From assembly GCF_001189295.1 (NCBI RefSeq), contig NZ_CP012159.1, positions 6,898,525 through 6,962,524 of the forward strand: a stretch of DNA of 64,000 nt, written 5' to 3'. A model generated the notes under the pieces. It saw only the letters and a list, made by a program, of their open reading frames with translations, was not told the DNA's origin and did not search any database. The position numbers were made by a program, and so were the translations under genes. The DNA comes from Chondromyces crocatus. GTDB taxonomy: Bacteria > Myxococcota_A > Polyangia > Polyangiales > Polyangiaceae. The stretch's first letter is position 1; the number at the start of each line of letters is the position of its first letter. Shown piece by piece: positions 1 to 9,196 of the stretch.

Positions 1-233
1 ATGGCGTCAGCGCCCGTGACCTCGGCAGCGGCGATGATCTGAGGGATGTTGAGGTAGCTCTTCGCGGCATCGGTCGGACCGATGCACACGGCTTCGTCCG
101 CAAAGCGGACGTGGAGGGCACCAGCATCCGCTTCGGAGTGGATGGCGACGGTACGGATGCCGAGAATGCGACTCGCGCGGATGATGCGCATCGCGATCTC
201 GCCCCGGTTGGCGATGAGGATCTTCTTGAACAC
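1..233 (-). CDS. accC: Acetyl-CoA carboxylase, biotin carboxylase subunit (N-terminal part)
   Basis: Only the first ~77 codons are in the window; the gene continues past the left edge. The product is the ATP-dependent enzyme that carboxylates biotin on the AccB carrier, the first step of fatty acid synthesis. The translated start ([18 protein letters not shown]) is the family's hallmark N-terminus, followed by the usual ADEAVCIGP and SYLNIP segments. The start is a GTG at 233, chosen because it gives the canonical [13 protein letters not shown] beginning. It lies 13 bp downstream of the accB stop, so the two genes form the standard accBC operon. Confidence 0.95.
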   Translation of the reverse strand, partial: MFKKILIANRGEIAMRIIRASRILGIRTVAIHSEADAGALHVRFADEAVCIGPTDAAKSYLNIPQIIAAAEVTGADA

Positions 234-246
234 GAAGGCCCCGCCG

Positions 247-717
247 TCAGGTCGGTCGTACTTTGAAGAGTCGCTGCCCGAACTCGACCGATTTACCGTT
301 CTCGACGAGGATCTCGACGATGACGCCAGCCTGGTCGGCCTCGATCTCATTCATCAGCTTCATGGCCTCGATGATACAGAGCGCCTGGCCCTCGCGGATG
401 GAGCTGCCGACCTCCACGAAGGGAGGCGCGTCCGGAGAGGGTGAGCGGTAAAATGTACCGACGAAGGGTGACGTGACGAAGGCCGTCTTCGCGTCGTCGG
501 CTGCAGGTGCCGCAGGAGCGGCGACCGGGGCGGATGCGGTGGGGGCGGCTGGAGGGAGAGCTGGCGCGTACCCCCCTGCCAGGGGCTCGGCGACCACCCG
601 ACGAGCTCCGCGCACCAGGCGGATGCGGGCGTGCTCGTCCTCGAACTCGAACTCGCTCACATCCCGCTTTTCGAGGAGGCGGAGTAGCGCGCGGAGCTGA
701 TTGAAATCGATGTTCAT
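247..717 (-). CDS. accB: Acetyl-CoA carboxylase biotin carboxyl carrier protein (BCCP)
   Basis: This 156-residue protein carries the covalent biotin that shuttles CO2 between AccC and the carboxyltransferase. Residues 1-40 form the usual N-terminal helix-rich segment ([20 protein letters not shown]). Residues 45-75 are an Ala/Pro-rich hinge. Residues 80-156 are the biotinyl domain with the EAMKLMNEI motif, where Lys120 is the predicted biotinylation site. A longer reading frame exists upstream, but the ATG at 717 gives the conserved family start. The gene is directly followed by accC. Confidence 0.95.
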   Translation of the reverse strand: MNIDFNQLRALLRLLEKRDVSEFEFEDEHARIRLVRGARRVVAEPLAGGYAPALPPAAPTASAPVAAPAAPAADDAKTAFVTSPFVGTFYRSPSPDAPPFVEVGSSIREGQALCIIEAMKLMNEIEADQAGVIVEILVENGKSVEFGQRLFKVRPT

Positions 718-1067
718 GGCTAAGCGGACGTCGGCCGGGGACGTGCGGCGAGACGGGTTCCTCACCCCGCTTCGCCCGACCGTCGGGTGAGCACCCCCTG
801 GGCCGAGGCGCCCCCCGTTCAAGCAGAGAGGCGCTTCACCTTCAATCTCTTTCTTCCAGCGCGGGCGAGGTCATCTCCCAGCGCGCGAACGAGCCGTCCA
901 CACAGAGCACGCTGACCCTGACCAGAGCCAGCATCACGCCCGTCGATCATCGACGAGCGTGGTCACGGCGTGGAGCGGACGACGTTCTCGCGGTCGGCCG
1001 AGACGGTCGAAGTGGTGACCAGAAACCTCGAGGCCCCTGGGTCCCTCGCCTCTGCCGGATCGCGCTG
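718..1067. other. Intergenic region upstream of accBC
   Basis: About 350 bp lie between the start of accB and the stop of the roadblock/LC7 gene, both on the minus strand. I see no supported gene. The region could hold the accBC promoter, but no convincing -35/-10 pair stood out. The Pro/Arg-rich open frames here look like GC-driven shadows. Confidence 0.4.
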
Positions 1068-1427
1068 TCAGGACAGCTCTTTCAGGAGGAGCGGTACCTT
1101 GGTCCGGAGCATGTACCTCGCCTTGCCCATGTTCGCGTCGGGCGACATGGAAAAGGCCACGAAGTAAGCGTTGTTCACGACGCGGATCAGCGTCGTCACC
1201 TTCTCCGCCTGGATCGCGACCTCGGCCGTGGGGCCTGCCTCGAGCATCTCTGCTGCACGCTGGATCGACTTCAACACGACGCTGAACTCCGCGCCGATGG
1301 TGCTGATGTCGAACTCGGCGCCGTTTCGCGAGTAGCTGTCGACCGCGATGCCTTCGAAGTCCATGAGGAGTGTCGCGATCCCACCCTCGGTGTTCTCGAC
1401 GATCTCCTTGAGCACGGCCTGGAACAT
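1068..1427 (-). CDS. Roadblock/LC7 domain protein
   Basis: This is a 119-residue single-domain protein of the roadblock/LC7 (MglB-like) family, whose members usually regulate small Ras-like GTPases. The N-terminal FQAVLKEIVENTEGGIATLL, the strand LMDFEGIAVDSYSR and the later VVNNAYFVAFSMSPDAN segment match the family's layout. The ATG at 1427 is chosen because the domain begins immediately; the longer upstream frame is low-complexity. No GTPase gene is adjacent. It lies upstream of accBC in the same orientation, but the 350-bp gap makes co-transcription uncertain. Confidence 0.8.
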   Translation of the reverse strand: MFQAVLKEIVENTEGGIATLLMDFEGIAVDSYSRNGAEFDISTIGAEFSVVLKSIQRAAEMLEAGPTAEVAIQAEKVTTLIRVVNNAYFVAFSMSPDANMGKARYMLRTKVPLLLKELS

Positions 1428-1846
1428 GGCGCCGAGACTACCCAAGAGCGACGAGATTGGGAAAGGAACCGAACGAGGTGACGCCGCTCCCGTCTCCGGC
1501 AGGGGGTCGAAGCGCACCGGGAGGGGGGGTAGAAATGCGGAGGAGGAAGGCAAAGGTAGCAGCGACCTCCGGGGATCTTTGTCTCTTGCATCCGGACCTC
1601 AGCCGGGCGATTGCCGCACCAAGGGGCCGCTCCGCGCTGCATGCCTTGACCCTCGTCCCAGCGTGCGGCTAACGTGCATGCCGTCTCCCCGTCACCCGGC
1701 ATGAGCACGGGCGGAGGGTGGACGATTCCTCCGGCAAGAAGGCGCGGAGGTTCGCGCGTCATCGCTGCCAATTCTTCATCGTTCCCAACGAAGAACAGGA
1801 CGGCCCACTTTCTATGCGTGCGCGAGCAGGGGATCCCCCCCGCACG
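1428..1846. other. Divergent intergenic region
   Basis: About 420 bp separate the leftward roadblock gene from the rightward aconitase-like gene if the latter starts at 1847. The aconitase-like frame is open back to a GTG at 1718, so part of this stretch could be coding. I see no other gene. Promoters for both flanking genes should lie here. Confidence 0.35.
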
Positions 1847-3691
1847 ATGCCCCAGAAGATCCTCGCCGGGCGAGCGACGGATCCGCAGCTTCGGGGTGAT
1901 CTGGTTCAGGTCAAGGTCGATCAGGTGATCCTGTCGAGAGCGCCGACCCGTGCGCTCTCGGAGGCCCTCGCAGCCGGCATGAAGAAATCGCCGGTCGAGG
2001 TCGCCGTCGCCTACGATGGTACCTGCATCACCGATGCCACCTCCATGGCAGACGCCGAGTCAGGCAGCGCGCAGAGCGTGTCGCCTGACTTTCCTGCCTA
2101 CAATATCCCCATCGCCCGGCCTGGGATCGGTTTCCCCGCCCAGGTTCACCTCGAACGCTTCGCGGCCCCAGCGCGGCTGGCCCTCACCGACGATCCGCGG
2201 CTCGCCACGGTGGGCGGGATAGGGATGCTCTCTCTGGTCGTCTCGCCGAGCCAGCTCGGTCAGGCGCTCGCGACCGGCTCGGCATGGCTCAGGCCACCGC
2301 GCAGCGTCCAGGTCCACCTGTCGGGGAAGATCCGTCCCTTCGTCTGCGCGCGCGACGTGGCCTTGGAGCTGCTCCGCCGTGGGCTCGACGAGGTCGTGCG
2401 CCGGATCGAGGCCGAGTTCGGAGCGCCCGTGGTGCTGGAGTTCGCGGGACCGAGCGCTCGTCTGCTCTCGGTCGGTGACCGAGCCGTGCTCTGCGGGCTC
2501 GCGCCGCAGGTCGGAGCGGCCGCTGCGCTGTTCGTGAGCGATGAGAAGACCGAGGTCTTCCTGCGAGATCAGCGTCGGTCCAAGGCGCATCGCGCGCTCA
2601 TCCCCGACCCGGGGGCCCCTTGTGAGGAGGTCGTCTCGCTGGATCTGGCGGCAGTCGACCCGCTGCTCCTCGACGAGGAGGGGGTGGTGCGCCCGGTACG
2701 CGATCTCGCCGGCAAACCCGTGGGTCAGGTGGTCCTCGGAGGGGACTCCGGGGCGACGTTGCGGGACATGCTCGCGGCTGCGCTACTCCTCAAGTCGAAG
2801 CGTGTCCCGTCGCGACTCGACCTGCTCGTGGCGCCTCCCTCGCGTCAGGTGCTCGAGGTGCTCGCCCAGTCGGGTGCCCTCGTCGATCTGGTCGCCACGG
2901 GCGCGCGGATCGTGGAACCGGATCATCGGGTGGTGAGCAGCGAGATCTACCCGCCTCCGAAGGGAACGCTGTCCCTGCGCACAGCCGACCCAGAGCCACG
3001 ACGCCCTGGGACGCCATCCTTCGTCGTGGCTTCGGCGGAAACGCTCGCCTACGCGGTGGCCACGGGAACGGTCGGAGATCCTCGCTCGTTCAAGCGGCCA
3101 GTGCGTGTGACCGTCCCGCGAGCCCTGCCGACCGACGATGTGCTCATTCTCCGCGACAAGAAGGGTTCCGATCTCGCTTCCACGAAGAAGCCCCCCGCGC
3201 CGCCTCCAGCCCTCGGGTGGAAGAGCGCCGCCACACTCGACGTGCATGAAGGCATTCCGCGCGCGGCCGCCGCCCTCAGCCCCTCCGTGACGGGCCCGAG
3301 GTCGGCCGGAGATACGACGGCACGTCCTGGGTCAGACGCCGGGGTAGCGCTGCTCCTGTCGTCACTCGACGAGATCCGCATCGCTGTCGAGCGCGTCCGC
3401 GAGCTCGGCGCGGTCCGCGCCATCCTCTCGCCGTTCGTCCCGAGCACGGCGGTCAGCGTGTTCGCGAGCGAAGGAATCGCATCCTTCCGCATCTCGGCGG
3501 AGCAGCTCGAGACCATCAAGGCGCAGAAATCCCTGGCACTCCCTGCCCCGGCGCAGTGGGGCGACACGGTCGCTGCGACGCTCGGCGAGCAGAAGGTCGA
3601 GCTGACCTGGCTCGCCGTGGGCGCGGAACGCGCATGGACGCACGCCGGAACAGCCCGTGAGCCGGCCACCAGCGCCAAGCCCGCACGCTGA
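1847..3691 (+). CDS. Aconitase-superfamily protein lacking iron-sulfur and catalytic residues
   Basis: This ~614-residue protein follows the aconitase/isopropylmalate dehydratase large-subunit order. It begins MPQKILAGRA, has a segment matching the DSHT region (here ALTDDPRLATVGGIG), a domain with VLEFAGPSARLLSVGDRAVL, then a segment equivalent to the GSCTNGR motif (here LGGDSGATLRDM). In real aconitases those motifs supply a catalytic His and a cluster Cys; here they are replaced. The later CxxC cluster pair is also not seen. The protein is therefore probably not a working hydratase and may have a structural or regulatory role (inference). The frame is open back to a GTG at 1718; the ATG at 1847 starts where family similarity begins. 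Confidence 0.7.
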   Translation: MPQKILAGRATDPQLRGDLVQVKVDQVILSRAPTRALSEALAAGMKKSPVEVAVAYDGTCITDATSMADAESGSAQSVSPDFPAYNIPIARPGIGFPAQVHLERFAAPARLALTDDPRLATVGGIGMLSLVVSPSQLGQALATGSAWLRPPRSVQVHLSGKIRPFVCARDVALELLRRGLDEVVRRIEAEFGAPVVLEFAGPSARLLSVGDRAVLCGLAPQVGAAAALFVSDEKTEVFLRDQRRSKAHRALIPDPGAPCEEVVSLDLAAVDPLLLDEEGVVRPVRDLAGKPVGQVVLGGDSGATLRDMLAAALLLKSKRVPSRLDLLVAPPSRQVLEVLAQSGALVDLVATGARIVEPDHRVVSSEIYPPPKGTLSLRTADPEPRRPGTPSFVVASAETLAYAVATGTVGDPRSFKRPVRVTVPRALPTDDVLILRDKKGSDLASTKKPPAPPPALGWKSAATLDVHEGIPRAAAALSPSVTGPRSAGDTTARPGSDAGVALLLSSLDEIRIAVERVRELGAVRAILSPFVPSTAVSVFASEGIASFRISAEQLETIKAQKSLALPAPAQWGDTVAATLGEQKVELTWLAVGAERAWTHAGTAREPATSAKPAR

Positions 3692-3824
3692 CACCCGTTC
3701 TCCCCTATCCTGGGCCTGGCTCCCCTGCCCTGCTTCGACGTGGCTCCCGGTGAGATCCCCGGGGGAGGCGCTCAGCGCTCCCCTCGGATGACCTCTCACT
3801 GCGGAGACTGGGATTCTCGGTTCC

Positions 3825-5912
3825 TCACGGTATGGCGCGCACCGGACTCGGTGGTCGCACCATCTTGATGGCCCGGGTCAGATCCCTGAAGCGGACCTCC
3901 AGCTCGTTGATCTGCATCTCCAGCACGATCAAGCGCTTCGTGATCTCGTCGAGCCGGGCCGACGATTTCGCCAGCCGATTGGTCAGATCACGTCGCAGAT
4001 CCTCAGCCGCTTTGTTCTTCTCGATCGCACGCAGGTTACGCCGCAGCTCTTCGCTCTGCTGGGAGAGCCTCGCCTGCTCGTCCTGGAGAGCGTTTCGCTC
4101 GTCCACGGCGGGACGCAGTTTCCCTCTGATCTCCCATGCCTGTCCGAGGGACTGGACCACCGCTGCCTCGGCACGCGGGTCCTTCAAGTAGGCCTTCACA
4201 GCGTCATCTGCCAGCTGACTCAGCCAGTCGACGCGCTGGTTGTAGGTCCTGCGTTCGTCCACATCGAGCACGGCGGTCCCGCGCGCTGGCACCGAGATCG
4301 GTATCAACGCGCTGCCCGTACCCAGGTTGTCCTCGGTGTCCTTCGGGGGATTGTGGAGCCGGGTCCCGTGGAGCCGCGGGTGCTTGACCAGCGTCTTCGC
4401 CGCCGCATCGCTCCCGTTGCGGATCGCGTACTTCGTGTGGATCACCCAGTCGCGCTCGATTTCGATCTCTCCTGACTCGATCTTCGCCAGACGCGCTCCT
4501 TCCGAGCTCTCCTGGCGGTTCGTGTCCACGGCCAGGCTGCGCTCCAGGGCGAATGGCACGGTGGTCGTTGCTCCAGGCGGGAGGGGGTCGACCATGCCCT
4601 GACCGAGGAATGCGCCAGCTTCGAACACGGCGATCGGGCCTCGTTCGAGCAAGCCATTCGTCTCGTTCTTGAAGCGAGCGACGCGGAACGGATGGCTGGA
4701 CGAGTCAGGGACGCCTCCATCCGGCGCGAACAGGAAGATGGACTCCCCGGAGACTTCCCGGGCGAGGAGCAGCACCATCGTCGCGCTCTTGTCGGGAACA
4801 TCGACGGGGAATGGCAGATCGTACCGCGTGTTTCCCCCCTCCATCGCCACTGCGGCCAGGGCGCTCATGTTGCGGGGAGCTGCTGGCATCGCCTGCTGGG
4901 ATGCCCCTGCATCATAGGCGTGCTGGGGTGCCATCTTCATGGACGGGCTCGGCGCCCGCGGAGGCTCTCGCCGCGCCCGATCTTCGGCCTTCTTTTGCGA
5001 CTCGGCCAGCCCACGACCGTAAGCCCCGGTCGCAGCCCTACCAGGCCTCATCGGGGCCCCTCCGCTCATGTCGTCCCCCTCGGCCATCTCCTCGTCCTCG
5101 AGCATGGGCTCCGGCGGCGGCGCGGGCGGCGGCGGTGGTGGCGTGGCTTGCGCGAGAGAGGTCTCACTGGTGGGCACAGATGCGATCACTTCGCCTCGAT
5201 CCGTGACCACGGGACGCTCGGGGATGGCGGGCTGATCGAGCGTGGCCTGGAACGCCAGCGGCGCACCGGCGACCAGGGTCAGGCGGACGTTCTTCCAGTC
5301 CTCACCCGAGAGGTTCTGCACGATCCCCCACGCTTGGAGATGCGCCGTCTTTGCTCCGCTCGCCTCTTTCTGCCCAGGAGACGACGCCTGCGCGCTGGTC
5401 CCGCTCCCTTTCAGCACCAGGCGGTACGAGGGACGCCACACGGGCGTCTCCGCCACATAGCCCACGACGAGATCATGCTCACGGCCATCCAGGGTGAGCT
5501 TCACTGTCTCCAGGCGATCCTTCTTGCGCGGTCCGCCATCGCGGGGAGGCGGTGGCTTGAGCAGCACCTCGAAGCGCGGATCCGGCGCCGCATCGTCTCC
5601 GTCGTCCCCCGGCTCGGCCACCTCGACGGGAAACGACGCACTGCGGACGCTGCTCCCTCCGGCCTCCATCACGGCGAGCGTCGCCAGGAAGTCACCGACC
5701 TTCTCCTTGCGTACCCGGAACGTCACCTGCTCCGCGTCGACGCGCCCCTCGCGCTCGAAGTAGGCGACACCGTTACGGTAGATCACCACCCGTCGGAGCC
5801 CCAGCCCGGTCGCCTCGACATCGGGTCCTCGCGCGCACCCTGCGCCGAGCGTCAGCGCCGCGAGCGCCACCAGACCGCGCCCCGCGCGCGCAAGTCCATA
5901 TCCTCTCGTCAT
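3825..5912 (-). CDS. DUF4139 domain lipoprotein
   Basis: This is a ~695-residue exported protein. The N-terminus (LVALAALTLGAGCARG) is a lipoprotein signal with a lipobox Cys. A first domain starts RRVVIYRNGVAYFEREG, typical of DUF4139 / mucoidy-inhibitor-like proteins. The middle contains a long Pro-rich low-complexity segment. The C-terminal ~130 residues form a coiled coil (LQDEQARLSQQSEELRRNL). The start at 5912 is preferred over 5930 because GAGG sits about 9 bp upstream. It lies downstream of the 5952-7052 gene with a short gap, probably in one operon. Biochemical function is unknown. Confidence 0.75.
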   Translation of the reverse strand: MTRGYGLARAGRGLVALAALTLGAGCARGPDVEATGLGLRRVVIYRNGVAYFEREGRVDAEQVTFRVRKEKVGDFLATLAVMEAGGSSVRSASFPVEVAEPGDDGDDAAPDPRFEVLLKPPPPRDGGPRKKDRLETVKLTLDGREHDLVVGYVAETPVWRPSYRLVLKGSGTSAQASSPGQKEASGAKTAHLQAWGIVQNLSGEDWKNVRLTLVAGAPLAFQATLDQPAIPERPVVTDRGEVIASVPTSETSLAQATPPPPPPAPPPEPMLEDEEMAEGDDMSGGAPMRPGRAATGAYGRGLAESQKKAEDRARREPPRAPSPSMKMAPQHAYDAGASQQAMPAAPRNMSALAAVAMEGGNTRYDLPFPVDVPDKSATMVLLLAREVSGESIFLFAPDGGVPDSSSHPFRVARFKNETNGLLERGPIAVFEAGAFLGQGMVDPLPPGATTTVPFALERSLAVDTNRQESSEGARLAKIESGEIEIERDWVIHTKYAIRNGSDAAAKTLVKHPRLHGTRLHNPPKDTEDNLGTGSALIPISVPARGTAVLDVDERRTYNQRVDWLSQLADDAVKAYLKDPRAEAAVVQSLGQAWEIRGKLRPAVDERNALQDEQARLSQQSEELRRNLRAIEKNKAAEDLRRDLTNRLAKSSARLDEITKRLIVLEMQINELEVRFRDLTRAIKMVRPPSPVRAIP

Positions 5913-5951
5913 GAAAGCCATCCTCGTCATCGGTTGTCACGTCAAGCGGTG

Positions 5952-7052
5952 TCAGCCAGCCTGCGGCGTCGCCGACACGACGCGCCAGTCAGGAGGCAGG
6001 TCGAGGAATCCCTCGTTGCACAGAAGCTCGTACATCCCATCGCAGAGTTCTCCGCAGATCATGCTGAAGACCTGCGGGTCAGTGATGAACTGCACCGTCT
6101 CATCACGATCGGAGCCCGCCGTATCCGCCAGGCGCGCCACGAGCGGATCCTCGACGGCTCCGACCAGACGCACCATGATCGCGCGCTCCATCGCCGCCCG
6201 GAACCGCGGGAACGCCTCCTCGGCGATCTTGTAACTGTATGCTCGTCCTTCCTGCGTCTGCCCTCGCTCCACGACCTCTGCAGAGATCGCGCCGACTTCG
6301 GCCGACAGCACGCGCCGCATCACGTCGACGAGCACGGTGTTGAACGCCCCGACAATCCGCCGCAGCTCCGTGGAGCGGCGGGAAAGGAAGGCGTCCTGCA
6401 TGTCCTTCGAGATCTTCGCGAGCAGCTCGAAGGAGCGCTCGCGCACCTCGTCCGAGGCAAAATCGAACCCACCAAGCTCCGCTTGCAAGCGGTTCCGATA
6501 CCGCGCGAGCAAGTAGAAGATCGCCTGTTCTCCGTGATGGATCACCTTCATGCCGCCATCGCGGCCGCGCGTCTTGCCGTGTAGCTCCGATTGAAAGAAC
6601 AGGCGTGCGAGCTTGCGGTGGATCCGTTTCAAGCGCCCCTCCACCAGCAACGAGAGGCTGCCCGCGGGAAACACCCGCCCGAGCAGCCGACGCAACGTGC
6701 GCTCGTGGGCAGCTCGGATGGCCTCTCGGTCTCCCGAGGCGCGCTCCTGCGCGGCAGCTTGGAGCCGGTGGAGCTGTTCCACCACCGTGGCCGTCACCTC
6801 GTCCAGCTCGGGGTTGGTGGCCAGGTCGGCCCGGTAGTGGACGATGCGGGCCTGGAGCTGCTCCTCCAGAAGCCCCAGCGCCATCTCTGTGATGTGCTGC
6901 TTGAGCGCCTGGCTGACGTGCTCGCCCACGCCTGGCGGCGGAGGCGCGATGGTCTCCGTGGCGGCACGAGTCGCACCGGCCGTGCCTTCAGCGCCCCCCG
7001 CTCGGGCGCCATCGGGCGGCGGACGCGGTGCTTTCACAGCGAAACCGCTCAT
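5952..7052 (-). CDS. Conserved hypothetical protein, helix-rich
   Basis: I do not recognise a family. The ~366-residue protein has a disordered Pro/Ala-rich first ~40 residues, then a long, charged, mostly helical body with few cysteines and no signal peptide or membrane segment, suggesting a cytoplasmic protein. It precedes the DUF4139 lipoprotein gene by about 40 bp on the same strand. The ATG at 7052 is used; an in-frame ATG at 7067 is also possible, and neither has a clear ribosome binding site. Confidence 0.65.
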   Translation of the reverse strand: MSGFAVKAPRPPPDGARAGGAEGTAGATRAATETIAPPPPGVGEHVSQALKQHITEMALGLLEEQLQARIVHYRADLATNPELDEVTATVVEQLHRLQAAAQERASGDREAIRAAHERTLRRLLGRVFPAGSLSLLVEGRLKRIHRKLARLFFQSELHGKTRGRDGGMKVIHHGEQAIFYLLARYRNRLQAELGGFDFASDEVRERSFELLAKISKDMQDAFLSRRSTELRRIVGAFNTVLVDVMRRVLSAEVGAISAEVVERGQTQEGRAYSYKIAEEAFPRFRAAMERAIMVRLVGAVEDPLVARLADTAGSDRDETVQFITDPQVFSMICGELCDGMYELLCNEGFLDLPPDWRVVSATPQAG

Positions 7053-7130
7053 GGGGGGCGCCAGCATACCGGAAGTCGACCGCGCTGTACGCTTTTGGCG
7101 CTATCGCCCAACTCGGGGTAAGACGGCCCC

Positions 7131-8555
7131 ATGCGTACGGCCCTATCGTCCAGGTTCCTGATCGGCGCGCTCGCGCTCGCTGCCTTCTCGGCAGGCTGCT
7201 CGCGCGAAGGCACGAGCGGGCAGCCGACCGGCCCCTCGACCACGAGCCCTGCCGCGGCCCCCGAGGCGTCCGACCCCAGCTCCCAGCCCTCTGCCACCGC
7301 TGCTCCGAACGCCTCCACCACGGCATCTGCCGCCGCAGCAGCAGCGCCTGCCACGAGCCCCGGGGGCGCGCCTGGGAAGCTCAATGTGCTGCTCATTTCC
7401 ATCGACAGCATGCGCGCCGACATGCCGTGGGCCGGCTATCCCCGTGACATCGCACCGAACCTCACCAGGTTCGCGAAGGAAGCCGTCAGCTACTCACGCC
7501 ATTACGCGGTCTCTTCCTACACCGCCATGAGCATCGGCGGGCTGCTCGCTGGCCGCTATCCGAGCGAGCTTCAGCGAAGCGGCTACTTCTTCAGCGCGTA
7601 TCCCGACGAGGAGCTGTTCTTCCCGGAGATCCTGCAGAAGGCTGGCGTGCGCACGATGAGCGCGCAGGCGCACTTCTACTTCAACAAGAACAAGGCCGGC
7701 TTCCACCAGGGCTTCGACATCTGGGACATCACGCCGGGGATCTCGGCGGACAACACCACCGATCGCAACATCACGAGCCCCCAGCACCTCGAGCTCGCGC
7801 AGAAGCACCTCTCGGACAAGGCGAACACCGAGGGCACCTTCTTCGCGTTCTATCACTTCCTCGATCCGCACGACATGTACATGCAGCACGAGGGCATCGA
7901 GAGCTTCGGGAAGAAGGCCCGCGATCTCTACGACGGCGAGATGAAGTTCACCGATCTGCACGTCGGCAAGCTCATCGATTTCGTCCGAGCACAGGAGTGG
8001 GGCAAGCGCACCGCCATCGTCATCACCGCCGATCACGGCGAGGCATTCGGAGAGCACAAGATGTATCGCCACGGCTTCGAGCTGTGGGACGTGCTCACCC
8101 ACGTCCCGCTCCTCATCCATGCCCCCGGGATCACGCCACGCCGCATCGATACGCCGCGCAGTTCCATCGATCTCGCTCCCACCATCCTCGAGCTCTCCGG
8201 CACCCCGACCGACACCAAGTTCCAGGGCCAGAGCCTGGTCCCCGAGCTGTACGGCAAGGAGCCCGAGGCCCGCGACGTGATCCTCGATCTCCCTCGCACC
8301 AGCGACAACGACCGAAAGCGTGCGCTGATCCACGATCGCTACAAGATCATCGCCTACGGCGACGATGACGCCTTTGCCGTCTACGATCTCGTCGACGATC
8401 CCGGCGAGACCAAGGATCTCCAGCGGGACAAGGACAAGAAGGACGTCGTCGAGCAGATGAAGGCTCGCTACAAGGAGCGCTCGACGAACATCATCGATGT
8501 CTGCCCGAAGATGCGCGAGAAGCTCAAAGGACGGAAGAAGTCGAAGCCTTGCTGA
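7131..8555 (+). CDS. Sulfatase-fold lipoprotein (alkaline-phosphatase superfamily)
   Basis: This 474-residue protein has a lipoprotein signal (IGALALAAFSAGCSRE), an Ala/Ser/Pro/Thr-rich linker to ~residue 80, then a sulfatase/phosphotransferase domain. The metal-binding start NVLLISIDSMRADMPW and the ADHGEAFGEHKMYRHG block (Asp ~301) are clear. At the nucleophile position the sequence reads SSYTAMSIGGLLAGRYP, with no CxPxR formylglycine motif. Thr131 or Ser134 would be the nucleophile, as in phosphoglycerol or phosphoethanolamine transferases and non-sulfatase members. The substrate is unknown; an envelope polymer or lipid is plausible. Confidence 0.8.
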   Translation: MRTALSSRFLIGALALAAFSAGCSREGTSGQPTGPSTTSPAAAPEASDPSSQPSATAAPNASTTASAAAAAAPATSPGGAPGKLNVLLISIDSMRADMPWAGYPRDIAPNLTRFAKEAVSYSRHYAVSSYTAMSIGGLLAGRYPSELQRSGYFFSAYPDEELFFPEILQKAGVRTMSAQAHFYFNKNKAGFHQGFDIWDITPGISADNTTDRNITSPQHLELAQKHLSDKANTEGTFFAFYHFLDPHDMYMQHEGIESFGKKARDLYDGEMKFTDLHVGKLIDFVRAQEWGKRTAIVITADHGEAFGEHKMYRHGFELWDVLTHVPLLIHAPGITPRRIDTPRSSIDLAPTILELSGTPTDTKFQGQSLVPELYGKEPEARDVILDLPRTSDNDRKRALIHDRYKIIAYGDDDAFAVYDLVDDPGETKDLQRDKDKKDVVEQMKARYKERSTNIIDVCPKMREKLKGRKKSKPC

Positions 8556-8788
8556 GGCCGTTCCGGCAGCGCCCGCTTCCATGATCGGGTGAAACACCGA
8601 TTGAGCATTGAGAGAATCCAGGTGGCCGTACTCAGGAGAGCCGGAGAGGGAGAATCAGGAGATGACGGCACGGTCATTCTCCCCGGCCACCTGCCTCGTC
8701 CGACGAGACGTCGTCCCCGTGCACGACGGAGAGCAGGCGTCCCCTTCCGGGATGGCTCAGCACTGCCGCGTGAGATAGCCTACGGGCC

Positions 8789-9091
8789 ATGACGAGCACC
8801 GGCCTCCCCTGGACGCTCTTGCTCCTGTCCGTCGCAGCCACGACGACAGCGAGCGGGTGCGCAGAAAGCGACAGCGAAGATCTCCCGCCGCCTCGCGGAG
8901 GCGTCATGGACGCGCCCATGGGCGGCGCAGAGCCGCCCGGCAGCGGCGATACGAGCACCGACACGGACCCTGACGTCGATACCGGCGCCGGTGGAGCCGG
9001 TGGCGCGCTGGGCGCCGGCGGCTCCACCGGCGCCGGTGTTGGCGGCACGGGTGCTGGTGCTGGCCCAGGCCTCGGTGGTGGGCTCCCCTGA
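8789..9091 (+). CDS. Small Gly-rich lipoprotein
   Basis: This 100-residue product has a hydrophobic signal (WTLLLLSVAATTTASGC) ending in a plausible lipobox, then an acidic segment and a Gly/Ala-rich tail (GAGGAGGALGAGGSTGAG). Such short secreted, low-complexity proteins are common in myxobacteria. No ribosome binding site is obvious, and the reverse strand also has open frames, so the gene is likely but unproven. Function unknown. Confidence 0.5.
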   Translation: MTSTGLPWTLLLLSVAATTTASGCAESDSEDLPPPRGGVMDAPMGGAEPPGSGDTSTDTDPDVDTGAGGAGGALGAGGSTGAGVGGTGAGAGPGLGGGLP

Positions 9092-9196
9092 GCGGCGCCT
9101 CGCGCATCCGGTCGTGAGGCCGCAGATCGCTCCGCTCTGGCCACACGAACGCTGACGGCGTCTCACGAGAGACGATTCATGCGGGAACGATCCTGC

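Noticed and set aside
4692-6584. 630-residue plus-strand open frame
   Set aside because: Antisense to the DUF4139 operon; His/Arg/Pro-rich and without any motif.
8674-9144. Minus-strand 156-residue open frame
   Set aside because: Pro/Ala-rich antisense of the small Gly-rich lipoprotein; no signal or ribosome binding site.
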